From: Oscillatoria sp. CS-180
Lineage (GTDB): Bacteria; Cyanobacteriota; Cyanobacteriia; Phormidesmidales; Phormidesmidaceae
Direction: 5' to 3'
Length of the DNA stretch: 63,413 nucleotides
Assembly: GCF_028330965.1 (NCBI RefSeq)
Contig: NZ_JAQMUB010000007.1
Location: forward strand, 1 to 63,413
In this document: piece by piece, positions 45,391-52,868 of the stretch
Position numbering within the stretch: the first letter of the stretch is position 1
Layout of the letters: every line of letters begins with the position of its first letter
The notes under the pieces: model-generated
Told to the model about the DNA's origin: nothing
Seen by the model: only the letters and a program-made list of their open reading frames with translations
Database searches by the model: none
Made by a program: the position numbers and the translations under genes

Positions 45391-46563
45391 TTAAGACAAG
45401 GCCAGATCAAGATGGGTTTGTTGAGCTTCAACAGCAGTTTGCATGAGTGCCAAACCAGTGTCGGAGGCAAGTTCCTCAATTGTTAGGGATACCAAAGCCA
45501 ATAAGGTTGCAAGCCTCCCTGAGGCAGTACGGTAGTGTGCTAAATAGGTGCGATCGAACTGTTCTAAGTTCTCAGCAGCTTTCTTCACAAGGGCCTTCAA
45601 CACCTCGAAAGCACCTTCAGATAAAGTTGGATTACCTAGATATAGATGTAACCTACCACTGTCACGATAAGCTGGAAAGCGCTCTAACCCGACAAACTGT
45701 AAAAACCAGTCTGCTCGGTATGTGCCATTAGCCGCCAGAATGCCAAAATAATCGGCGATCAGCTCATCTAAGACATGGTTACGCATAGATTGAAAGCAGC
45801 GTCGAGTGAAGTAGTGGATACATTCATGCTCACGCCGGATTATCAGCGAAAGTCGCAGCCATTCGTCCTCATCCAATCCCAATTGGGCTGCTGTTACATT
45901 GCTGTAGGCACCATGACTCAAGAGAATGAATCGATCCTGATACAGCGCTTTTTGAGGTACTAGACGAGAAAAGGCTGCCAACCAATCCTGTTCTGAACAT
46001 TGATGAGGGTGTCGAGACTCCCATTGCCGACGATAACGTTTGACTCGATCCCAATTATTGTATCCTCCAATAATGCAAGCCCCCATTGAATGGGGAATAT
46101 CTACCGGCTCATTGCGTTGAGTGAATGCCTGTAGCAGAGAGACGAAATCTGCACGATTACTCGATACGATGACCGGAATAGCGCCGGCTAAGGTGGGATA
46201 AATGAACAAAGCAAGCTCGTCGGGTTCTTGGAGTGTCAAACCTGGAGTCGACTGAGTTGAGAAACAACCTTTACGAGTGGCTTGACGATAGATTTCGCTG
46301 GTACTAATACCTGACCGTATTGGAAATCTCAGCTGCACTAGAGCAGCGGTCAGCACTGCGAAAACGCCCTTCTCTTGAGCCGCCTCTACATATTCTTGCC
46401 AGACTTCTATATGGGGTTCGTCGGCCAATGGAAAAGCAAAAGTATCAACCGTTCCGTCCCGTCCATCAAACAGGTTTTGATTGTATGTGAGTAATTCTTC
46501 TAGTTCATTTGGCCCTGCACCATAGGCTTTCAATATCTGAGTTCTTAAATCTAAAGTATCCAT
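45391..46563 (-). CDS. HExxH-motif protein in RiPP export operon
   Basis: 390 residues, no signal peptide. I do not know a characterised family, but residues 246-250 read HECIH inside IIRREHECIHYFTRRC, a zincin-type metal motif, and about 16 residues on comes DELIADY (266-272), which can supply the third Glu or Asp ligand, as in gluzincin-like peptidases. The rest is mixed alpha/beta (ELALFIYPTLAGAIPVIVSS). It lies between the ParA-like and cNMP-domain genes in the exporter operon. A maturation protease for the peptide is possible; the motif alone is not proof. Confidence 0.65.
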   Translation of the reverse strand: MDTLDLRTQILKAYGAGPNELEELLTYNQNLFDGRDGTVDTFAFPLADEPHIEVWQEYVEAAQEKGVFAVLTAALVQLRFPIRSGISTSEIYRQATRKGCFSTQSTPGLTLQEPDELALFIYPTLAGAIPVIVSSNRADFVSLLQAFTQRNEPVDIPHSMGACIIGGYNNWDRVKRYRRQWESRHPHQCSEQDWLAAFSRLVPQKALYQDRFILLSHGAYSNVTAAQLGLDEDEWLRLSLIIRREHECIHYFTRRCFQSMRNHVLDELIADYFGILAANGTYRADWFLQFVGLERFPAYRDSGRLHLYLGNPTLSEGAFEVLKALVKKAAENLEQFDRTYLAHYRTASGRLATLLALVSLTIEELASDTGLALMQTAVEAQQTHLDLALS

Positions 46564-46599
46564 AAGCTTATATCCCAGCTTGATTGGCCTCTGAGCACA

Positions 46600-47361
46600 T
46601 TAGATCAGACACTGACTAACAATTTCATCAAACGTTTCACTCACGGGATCATTGGGATAGTCAACGACAAAAAGCCCATTACTAGCAAGCACCATCATTT
46701 CATCAGAGTGGGGTAGAACTCCAACCACGTCGGCACTATAGGTATCTTCTATTTTTGATTTAAGGTCACCCAAATTAAAAAATTGAGGAACTTTATTAAC
46801 CACCATAAACAAAGCCGGCACCTTTAATTTTCGGGCTACATCGACTGTTACGGCTGTTCCCTGATAGTCTTGCGCATCCGGGCGCAAAATCAAAAATAGG
46901 ATATCGGAAATCGAAATTGACAGCAACGTTTCTTCGTTTAGTCCAGGATGAGTATCAACTAACAAATAATCAAGACTAAGCTCATTAACAAGAGCTTGAA
47001 GACCTTGTCCCAAATATTCAATGTCATAACCTTCGCGTAAGACCCGAGCGATGTCCTCAGCTCGACTACTACTAGGAATCAAAAAGACCTTCCCGTTATT
47101 ATCAGCTAGCGAGCCCAAAGTATTAGTGACATCGTAAGCTACTTCACGAATGGAACGACGGCCCCAAAGATAATCGTTGAGAGTAGTTTCAATTTGATCT
47201 TCTGAGAAGCCAAATAAAACATGGATTCCTGGTGACTGGATATCGGTGTCCACTACAGCAACTCGCTTCCCATACTTTGCCAGAGTGGCCGCTAGATTAG
47301 CCGTCGTATTGGATTTCCCTGTCCCTCCCCGATAAGAGTGAATAGATACAAATTTTGACAC
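46600..47361 (-). CDS. ParA/MinD-family ATPase of RiPP export operon
   Basis: 253 residues from GTG 47361; the frame is open to 47415. The deviant Walker A is SYRGGTGKS (R11 in place of the usual signature Lys, K16 kept), then VAVVDTDIQSPGIHVLFGF, the switch region LDYLLVDTHPGL and LFMVVNKVP. ParA/MinD ATPases cycle on DNA or membrane to place cargo. Here the first gene of the exporter operon, it may localise the export machine. The missing first signature lysine could alter dimer activation. Downstream gene 36 bp away. Confidence 0.82.
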   Translation of the reverse strand: MSKFVSIHSYRGGTGKSNTTANLAATLAKYGKRVAVVDTDIQSPGIHVLFGFSEDQIETTLNDYLWGRRSIREVAYDVTNTLGSLADNNGKVFLIPSSSRAEDIARVLREGYDIEYLGQGLQALVNELSLDYLLVDTHPGLNEETLLSISISDILFLILRPDAQDYQGTAVTVDVARKLKVPALFMVVNKVPQFFNLGDLKSKIEDTYSADVVGVLPHSDEMMVLASNGLFVVDYPNDPVSETFDEIVSQCLI

Positions 47362-47718
47362 TGATTTCAGCCCCCAGGTAAACACAGCGATCGCCAACAG
47401 AAAAGAATTAGACACTTAAACGCCCAGCGCCTAATGATTAAGTCATTCCCAAAGTTCTTCCATCTTTGGAAACTGACGTTGCCATACCAATCAACAAGCA
47501 AGAATAACGCTTGCAACGCCTACAGAATCTTCATTGTTCTATATTTTAGCTAAATATCATGACTGAAAAAGGTTGCGACATTCAACCTTCAATCAAAATC
47601 AATGCTAAACATAGATTCGGTAGTTTTTTACCTATTATTTGCCTATTAGAATACCTCAAAAAATCCAACTCTATGATACTATAGCAGAGCTACTGTAATT
47701 GTTTTTCTTCTGATTGAC

Positions 47719-47824
47719 AGTACTTAAGAAACGGATTTTCACAGATGTGAGAAAAGTACTGAATCGGACGCTTGGCAATATGGTTTTTAAGACCTCATTG
47801 CGAGATAGAGGGGTCTTGTTTTAA
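47719..47824 (+). promoter_or_regulatory. possible structured leader with terminator before aminomutase gene
   Basis: AGTACTT (47719-47725) pairs with AAGTACT (47754-47760) around an inner TTTTCAC/GTGAGAAAA hairpin. Farther on, AAGACC (47789-47794) pairs with GGTCTT (47812-47817), followed by GTTTT. The last stem looks like an intrinsic terminator 46 bp before the aminomutase start, so an attenuation leader is possible. No known riboswitch could be matched. The rest of the gap 47416-47869 shows nothing clear. Confidence 0.35.
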
Positions 47825-47869
47825 AACCAAAGTTTAGTCAGTTTTGAAGTTCTGTAACATTCAATTAAT

Positions 47870-48919
47870 ATGATGCAAAAAGGTACAGTTCGTACGGGTC
47901 AAGGCTTGCTTGACGCCGGATTGGTTTCTTCAGGAGAATCTGCAGAAATTGATCGGGTTGCGAAGCAATTTTCCATGGCTGTGACTTCAGACATGGTGGA
48001 ATTGATCGATTTTCATGAACCAGAGGATCCGATTGCTCAGCAGTTTATTCCTAACTCCAAAGAATTGAATATCCTTCCAGAAGAATTAGGTGATCCCATT
48101 GGTGATTTTCCTCATACGTCAATTAAAGGAATTGTTCACCGATACCCAGATCGCCTGCTGCTCAAGCCTATTCATGTTTGTCCAGTTTATTGTCGATTCT
48201 GTTTTCGCCGAGAAGTTGTTGGTGATGATGGCGAGGGACTTGCCCCTCAGGAATTAGAGGCAGCATTAGACTATATCCGCAATCATTCTGAAGTTTGGGA
48301 AGTTATCTTAACAGGTGGCGATCCCATGATTTTGTCGAAAGCAAAATTGACCTATATTATTCAGGCGCTTGACCAAATTGATCATGTTGATGTGATTCGC
48401 ATTCACACTCGGATTCCTGTCGTTGACCCGGGTCGAATTGATGAAGACGTTGCTCAAATTCTCAGGGTGAGTAAGCCAGTTTACGTAGCTATTCATTCGA
48501 ACCACCCCAAAGAATTCAGTGAGGCTGCCTGTAACGCGATCGCGACCTTAGCCGATGCAGGTATTCCTTTAGTGAGTCAAACTGTTTTACTCAAAGGGAT
48601 TAATGATGATCCTGAAACGCTAACTCAACTTTTTAGAACTATGGTGAGAAATCGGATTAAACCCTATTACCTCCACCATGGCGACATGGCTAAGGGAACT
48701 AGCCACTTTCGTACCACTATTCAAGAAGGGCAAGCCTTAATGCGAACCTTGCGAGGTAAAATATCTGGGCTTTGCCAACCGACCTACGTCCTCGACATTC
48801 CTGGCGGGTATGGCAAGGTGCCTATCGGTCCTGACTATTTGCAAAAACAAGGCGGAGATGATTATCTTGTTGAGGATCCTTGGTCAGAAATGCATCTCTA
48901 TCCACCTGAAAATGAATAG
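47870..48919 (+). CDS. KamA-family radical SAM aminomutase (lysine 2,3-aminomutase-like)
   Basis: 349 residues, close to EpmB-size rather than the ~415 residues of clostridial KamA. Iron-sulfur motif C104-V-Y-C108-R-F-C111-FR, SAM-binding LTGGDPMIL (148-155), PLP lysine K316 in DIPGGYGKVPIGP, and acidic residues D272 and D309 at places that bind the lysine side chain in KamA. It would convert L-lysine to beta-lysine. It lies inside the RiPP region but on the opposite strand and with its own leader, so membership is uncertain. No EpmA-like ligase or beta-lysine acetyltransferase is seen nearby. Confidence 0.85.
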   Translation: MMQKGTVRTGQGLLDAGLVSSGESAEIDRVAKQFSMAVTSDMVELIDFHEPEDPIAQQFIPNSKELNILPEELGDPIGDFPHTSIKGIVHRYPDRLLLKPIHVCPVYCRFCFRREVVGDDGEGLAPQELEAALDYIRNHSEVWEVILTGGDPMILSKAKLTYIIQALDQIDHVDVIRIHTRIPVVDPGRIDEDVAQILRVSKPVYVAIHSNHPKEFSEAACNAIATLADAGIPLVSQTVLLKGINDDPETLTQLFRTMVRNRIKPYYLHHGDMAKGTSHFRTTIQEGQALMRTLRGKISGLCQPTYVLDIPGGYGKVPIGPDYLQKQGGDDYLVEDPWSEMHLYPPENE

Positions 48920-49595
48920 TTTTGAAGCAAGCGTTGTAGCCTGATTTTGTCATTTCACCCATACGCTTGCATTTGTTATAGCCATCCCAACTGTTTTTTG
49001 GAGGTAAAAAGGATTTTTGAATAAGGTTTTCAAAAAAAATCTTATTCAAAAATCCAAATAGGCTCACTATCTGTAGATTGGCCGAATCAGACTCAAGAAC
49101 TTTCACCACGGGCAAAGCTATTGTGTATCTACCTTTCTGCCTGCGAGCTTTGATCCGAGTGAAGTTATTTGAGTCAATATTGACCCAAAAAACAATACTA
49201 TAACTGCACGCTGCTTCCATACCGGATATGCTAGGCGGACAGCCGCATCGATAGAGAAAGCTTTTCCGCACTTCTGGAATGAGCAGAAACAAAAAATTGA
49301 GGATTTGCTAAATTCCAAAACACACTAGAAGATCAGCCCACGCCAAACTCAGCTCCCTGCATGTCAGAGCGAGCGGCCATTAGGGCGGTATTGACACAGT
49401 GCACTTGATCAAATACTTGAAGGGAATACACACAGAAATACCTTAGCGTTTTCAACATCTCAGGACTGCTCCAAGCCTACTATCCTGGCTCGAACACTCA
49501 TTGGATAACTGTCTCAGATTGATTGGATATATGTCTCAATCTTGATGTCGAATCTGAGATTGCTTGTTTTGCTGCCTTTTGACTGTCCCCACAGA
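48920..49595. other. 676-bp gap with an orphan activator box pair
   Basis: Apart from the box pair at 49501-49538 I see no supported gene. A leftward 41-codon frame (49333-49458, MLKTLRYFCVYSLQVFDQVH at its start) begins only about 16 bp beyond a possible -10 (49474-49479). It has no leader or double-Gly motif. A region that once held a fourth target gene is conceivable. Confidence 0.4.
49501..49538. promoter_or_regulatory. orphan pair of 22-bp spaced activator boxes
   Basis: TTGGATAACTGTCTCA (49501-49516) and TTGGATATATGTCTCA (49523-49538) are spaced 22 bp, the same as the boxes before LanM/LanJ and the precursor genes. Neither direction leads to an obvious gene: leftward is the 676-bp gap, rightward is the end of the JmjC gene. 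The TTGAC-type -35 seen at the precursor genes is replaced by TGAGTG here. Confidence 0.65.
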
Positions 49596-50816
49596 CTAGG
49601 AACTTCTTTTAAGAAGACCGCCTCTAATCAAGCGTTGAGCCAGTTTAATTTGGTTTGCAAGCTCTAAACCTGGCAATTCACTCACATCAAAGGGTCGCGT
49701 TATTTCTGCAACAAATTTCATGGCTCGGCGATAGCTCGCAGGGCCACCAATAGTGTTACCTGGAAATTTGAGACTGACCGAAAGTCCTCTATCCATCAAC
49801 TGACAGTGTAGTTCCTGACGCTTTTCGACCTGAGTTTCAGCAGTGATAGAGCTAAGCTCATTTAAATGCTCAAAATGACCATCGGGTGCTGGAATAGTCG
49901 TCTGAAGGAATTGGTGTTTTAACATTGCAAAAGCTTCTTGCACATCGGCTTTTTCATGAAAAACTGCTACTAAAGCTGCAAATCCTTCAATCAATACATC
50001 ACCATTCTCTGCATCTAAAAACCCGACAGGTAAAGCCTTACGAAAACGTTCATCTTGTAGGCTGAGGGCAGTTAAGGCCTGCTGCAATAAATCCATCCAC
50101 TGCATGGGATGAACCCCTAAGGTCATGTGGAATGAAAAGCTGTCAGTCGTCTCAGCATGATGAATAACCCCTCGGGGAATATACACCAGATCTCCCGACT
50201 GAACTAAAATCTCATCCGTTGGCTGACCTAGATTCTTCTCTGGGATAACGGGTTGAAAGCTGTTGTGTAGTGGCACTGGTTGAGGCGAGCCATGGAACTT
50301 CCAAGTTTTTGAGCCAGCCACTTGTACGACAAACACATCATGAGTATCGTAGTGGGGCTGCAAAGCTTTGGAATTTGCAGGGGACAAATAACAGTTCGCC
50401 ACAATCGAGTGACTTAATACCCGCTGCAACTGGTTGCAAAAGGTTGCCACAGCCGGCCAGAACCGCTGCAAGCCATTAATGATGATAGAGTGACCTTCAT
50501 CATAGGCTTTGTACAGCTGATTCATATGGATGCTGCCATCAGCCCTTTGGTACCGAGTGGGCAACACCTCAATCTGGTTCTTCACGACCCGAATATCAGG
50601 GGGCTTGATCTGGGCGCACTGCAACACTTGCTCTAGAGCCTCGACTGAAAATAGTGCAGCATAGTAGCCTGCTTGGCTACGAGGCACATGGAGAAGTCGA
50701 TTTTCCCAATACTGCTCTAAAAACTGATTTTTAGTAATAGGGGCAAGTAAATTCTGAACATGAAAGGGGATTGCTGAAGCAACAGTAGCATCCTGTAAAT
50801 TAGTTATCGTTTGCAT
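49596..50816 (-). CDS. JmjC/cupin 2-oxoglutarate oxygenase (RoxA-like)
   Basis: 406 residues. The iron triad is seen as H155 and D157 in LQPHYDTHDVFVVQVAGSK and H219 or H220 in YIPRGVIHHAE. GSKTWKFHG and the GDLVYIPRG strand are typical of cupin_4/JmjC enzymes such as ribosomal oxygenases that hydroxylate Arg or His side chains. A C-terminal winged-helix-like part follows. Located directly after the precursor genes on the same strand, beyond two terminator hairpins, it probably hydroxylates the precursor peptide; a ribosomal-protein target is the alternative. Confidence 0.85.
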   Translation of the reverse strand: MQTITNLQDATVASAIPFHVQNLLAPITKNQFLEQYWENRLLHVPRSQAGYYAALFSVEALEQVLQCAQIKPPDIRVVKNQIEVLPTRYQRADGSIHMNQLYKAYDEGHSIIINGLQRFWPAVATFCNQLQRVLSHSIVANCYLSPANSKALQPHYDTHDVFVVQVAGSKTWKFHGSPQPVPLHNSFQPVIPEKNLGQPTDEILVQSGDLVYIPRGVIHHAETTDSFSFHMTLGVHPMQWMDLLQQALTALSLQDERFRKALPVGFLDAENGDVLIEGFAALVAVFHEKADVQEAFAMLKHQFLQTTIPAPDGHFEHLNELSSITAETQVEKRQELHCQLMDRGLSVSLKFPGNTIGGPASYRRAMKFVAEITRPFDVSELPGLELANQIKLAQRLIRGGLLKRSS

Positions 50817-50865
50817 TGAACAATATTGGATTAACTACCCTACTTAAGATGAATGTACTGGGATA

Positions 50866-50915
50866 AAAAGCGTGCCCTCCAATTCAGTTTCGTGGGAGTC
50901 CACTGAAGAGGGCAC
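50866..50915 (-). terminator. intrinsic terminator before JmjC gene
   Basis: On the minus strand, GTGCCCTC pairs with GAGGGCAC (outer stem 50908-50915 and 50872-50879; an inner TTCAGT/ACTGAA pair strengthens it), followed by GCTTTTTATC. It is the second terminator between precursor 1 and the JmjC gene, whose ATG is 50 bp farther on. Read-through at low level would give much peptide and little enzyme. Confidence 0.7.
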
Positions 50916-50987
50916 TCAGCTGTAAGCTCTTAAATTGTTATTGAGCGCACAGAAAACTTTAGAAAGCCTCACGCCTTTTGGCGTCCC

Positions 50988-51021
50988 TTAAAAAGGTGAC
51001 AAGCAAAAAGTGCTCGTCACC
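50988..51021 (-). terminator. intrinsic terminator after precursor peptide 1
   Basis: On the minus strand GGTGACGAGCAC and TGCTTGTCACC form a stem (51016-51021 with 50995-51000 at the base) followed by TTTTTAA. It stands 14 bp after the precursor stop codon. Confidence 0.75.
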
Positions 51022-51034
51022 CCAGGGTGAGTGC

Positions 51035-51385
51035 TCACCATTTAGGCTTGAAAATGTCTATCGTAGTTTGAACAGATGCTACGGTAAGTCCTGCACTGCC
51101 AATAACAGCTGAGATGACGGCTGAGGCGACTAGCTCTCCACCGGCTACCGCCTCTAATTCTTCATCGCTCAGTTCACCTGCTTCCTGACGTTGTACAACC
51201 TCTTGCTTTCGCCTTTCAACTTCTGCGGCTAATTCCTCTGGAGAAAAGTCATAGCCTTTGGATTTTGCCAGGTCGGCTACGGCTTGGCGATCGTTCTCAG
51301 CCTCAAGGGCTTTTGCTAGATCATTTTGTAGTGCTGAATCTTCGGATACTTTACCTAGAAATTCCTGAACAGCAGTTGCTGACAT
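51035..51385 (-). CDS. Nif11-type RiPP precursor peptide 1
   Basis: 116 residues from ATG 51385, with GAGGAA about 10 bases upstream; a GTG at 51400 also opens the frame but is less likely. Leader residues 1-83 are a Nif11-like leader (FLGKVSEDSALQNDLAKALE, then AVADLAKSKGYDFSPEEL) ending in LEAVAGG for C39 cleavage. The core is 33 residues, starts ELVASAVISAVIGSAG, and ends in DIFKPKW. It has four Ser and three Thr and no Cys anywhere in the protein. The core is strongly hydrophobic. It is the target expected for LanM, LanJ and the oxygenases of this cluster. Confidence 0.93.
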   Translation of the reverse strand: MSATAVQEFLGKVSEDSALQNDLAKALEAENDRQAVADLAKSKGYDFSPEELAAEVERRKQEVVQRQEAGELSDEELEAVAGGELVASAVISAVIGSAGLTVASVQTTIDIFKPKW

Positions 51386-51424
51386 GGATGATTTCCTCAC
51401 TAAAAAACTAGAATTACCTCATTT

Positions 51425-51489
51425 AATATACATAGATTAAAATTCGGTCAATTGGATGAATGTCTCAATTTGTTTGGATAAACGTCTCA
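51425..51489 (-). promoter_or_regulatory. promoter and AraC-type boxes of precursor 1
   Basis: Boxes TTGGATGAATGTCTCA (51452-51467) and TTGGATAAACGTCTCA (51474-51489), 22 bp apart on the plus strand. Leftward, TTGACC (-35, 51446-51451) abuts the proximal box, then 15 bp, then ATG-TATATT (-10, 51425-51430). The predicted untranslated leader is about 33 bases, the same as for the other two precursors. Confidence 0.8.
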
Positions 51490-51551
51490 GCAAAGAGTAT
51501 TGAATGTCAGGCTAAGAGTTTGCCTTGAGAGGATAAAGATAGCCCTCTTTG

Positions 51552-51592
51552 TTGACTCAATGAGAGCCATGAAATAGACTTCATTGAGTCAA
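51552..51592. repeat. 12-bp perfect inverted repeat between precursors 1 and 2
   Basis: TTGACTCAATGA (51552-51563) and TCATTGAGTCAA (51581-51592) are perfect arms around 17 bases. It lies between the boxes of precursor 1 and the stop of precursor 2. A stem ending the precursor 2 transcript is likely, though no T-run follows leftward. The 317-bp gap 51401-51718 holds no other gene. Confidence 0.55.
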
Positions 51593-51718
51593 TAAAATAA
51601 ATTCTCAACTCCCAAAATATGGAAGCCTGGATTTTTGCATTTGCACGAATTCATTAGGGATTCATCTGATCTGCCTCAACAGGCAAACGCTAACCCATCA
51701 ACGTTCTAGAATGAAGAC

Positions 51719-52057
51719 TTACCATTTAGGTTTGGCTACTGAAATTGTCGTCACGGTAGCCAGCGTACCCGCCGTTGCAGCTACAAAAATGGCTGTAATT
51801 ATTGCTTCTCCACCGGCTACTGCCTCTAATTCATCATCACTCAGTTCACCAGCCTCCTGACGTCGAACAAATTCTTGCTGGCGTCTTTCGATTTCTGCAG
51901 TTAACTCCTCTGGAGAAAAGTCGTAACCCTTGGATTTGGCTAAGTCGGCTACGGCCTGGCGATCATTCTCCGCTTCAAGGGCTTTTGCTAGATCATTTTG
52001 TAATGCTGGATCCTCAGCTACTTTACTTAAAAACTCCTGAACAGCAGTTGCTGACAT
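51719..52057 (-). CDS. Nif11-type RiPP precursor peptide 2
   Basis: 112 residues from ATG 52057. The 83-residue leader is nearly the same as in precursor 1 (VQEFLSKVAEDPALQNDLAK ... GELSDDELEAVAGG). The core of 29 residues starts EAIITAIFVAATAGTLATVT and ends TISVAKPKW. It contains six Thr and one Ser and no Cys. Leader is far more conserved than core, the usual picture in RiPP families with one enzyme set and several products. KPKW at the end is shared by all three. Confidence 0.93.
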   Translation of the reverse strand: MSATAVQEFLSKVAEDPALQNDLAKALEAENDRQAVADLAKSKGYDFSPEELTAEIERRQQEFVRRQEAGELSDDELEAVAGGEAIITAIFVAATAGTLATVTTISVAKPKW

Positions 52058-52096
52058 GGATAGTTTCCTCACTAAAAAAATAGGTTTATCTCATTC

Positions 52097-52161
52097 AATG
52101 TACACACGCCATATCCCAGTCAATTGGATCAACGTCTCAATTTAGTTGGATCAACGTTTAA
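52097..52161 (-). promoter_or_regulatory. promoter and AraC-type boxes of precursor 2
   Basis: Boxes TTGGATCAACGTCTCA (52124-52139) and TTGGATCAACGTTTAA (52146-52161), spaced 22 bp. Leftward: TTGACT (52118-52123), 15 bp, then GTGTG-TACATT (-10, 52097-52102). Apart from these and the terminator of precursor 3, the gap 52073-52425 shows nothing. Confidence 0.8.
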
Positions 52162-52380
52162 AGAGAATAAGATTTTTAATGTTCATGGCACTAGAAATGA
52201 AACGTTAAAGTGAATAATAGTTGAAGATTGTAAAATAATTTGCATCTGTGTACTTTAACAAAATTGAAACATTCTCTATATTGCCGATATTTCTATATTT
52301 TTTGAAGTTGACAGTACCTAAAGCCGGCTGAATAGCTACTGCTGAACTCAGTTGTTTTTTTTCACCATTAGACTACTTGA

Positions 52381-52413
52381 AAAGGTGACAAGCAAAAACT
52401 GTTTGCCACCTTT
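52381..52413 (-). terminator. intrinsic terminator after precursor peptide 3
   Basis: On the minus strand AAAGGTGGCAAACA pairs imperfectly with TGCTTGTCACCTTT, ending in TTTTC. Position and stem (GGTG...CACC with TGCTTGTCACC) match the terminator after precursor 1, so the units were copied together. Confidence 0.65.
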
Positions 52414-52425
52414 CAGAATAGACAC

Positions 52426-52764
52426 TTACCATTTAGGCTTGAGTGCGCTTAACGTAGCTGCACCAATCCCTACACTGGCAATAGCGCCTGATACCGTGAG
52501 CGCAACTATTAACTCTCCGCCTGCTACTGCCTCTAATTCGTCATCACTTAGTTCACCAGCCTCCTGACGTTGAGCCACTTCTTGCTGACGCCTCTCGACC
52601 TCTGCGGCCAGCTCTTCCGGAGAAAAGTCGTAGCCCTTAGATTTGGCTAAGTTGGCTACAGCTTGGCGATCGCTTTCGGCTTCAAGAGCTTTGGCTAGAT
52701 CATTTTGTAATGCTGGATCCTCAGCTACTTTTCCTAAAAACTCCTGAACAGCAGTTATTGACAT
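52426..52764 (-). CDS. Nif11-type RiPP precursor peptide 3
   Basis: 112 residues from ATG 52764, with GAGGAG upstream. Leader residues 1-83 match the other two (SITAVQEFLGKVAEDPALQ, LAKSKGYDFSPEELAAEVER) and end LEAVAGG. The core of 29 residues starts ELIVALTVSGAIASVGIG and ends LSALKPKW; it has three Ser and two Thr and no Cys. It is closest to the AraC-family regulator gene. The three tandem units (boxes, promoter, leader, core, mostly terminator) look like serial duplications. Confidence 0.93.
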   Translation of the reverse strand: MSITAVQEFLGKVAEDPALQNDLAKALEAESDRQAVANLAKSKGYDFSPEELAAEVERRQQEVAQRQEAGELSDDELEAVAGGELIVALTVSGAIASVGIGAATLSALKPKW

Positions 52765-52802
52765 GGATAGTCTCCTCGTCAAAAAATAGGTTTACCTCGC
52801 TT

Positions 52803-52868
52803 AATGTACACACGAAAAAAGCCTAGTCAATTGGATCAATGTCTCAATTGAGTTGGACGAACGTCTAA
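52803..52868 (-). promoter_or_regulatory. promoter and AraC-type boxes of precursor 3
   Basis: Boxes TTGGATCAATGTCTCA (52831-52846) and TTGGACGAACGTCTAA (52853-52868), spaced 22 bp. Leftward: TTGACT (52825-52830), 16 bp, then GTGTG-TACATT (-10, 52803-52808). The rest of the gap up to 53544 holds no gene; a degenerate single box-like AATAACGTCTTAA (about 53489-53501) lies before the regulator gene and might serve autoregulation. Confidence 0.8.

Noticed and set aside
47719-47824. A lysine riboswitch before the aminomutase gene
   Set aside because: The leader has stems and a terminator-like hairpin, but I cannot find the conserved five-helix lysine riboswitch core; kept only as a possible attenuator.
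47870-48919. Aminomutase acting directly on the KPKW lysines of the precursors
   Set aside because: The family binds the free alpha-amine of lysine through PLP, which is blocked in a peptide chain.
48822-49292. 156-residue minus-strand frame next to the aminomutase gene
   Set aside because: It runs antisense into the aminomutase end, has no recognisable motif and a biased residue mix.
50826-50845. Single TTGGATTAACT as a further activator box before the JmjC gene
   Set aside because: No GTCTCA part and no second box at 22 bp; only half of the motif by chance.
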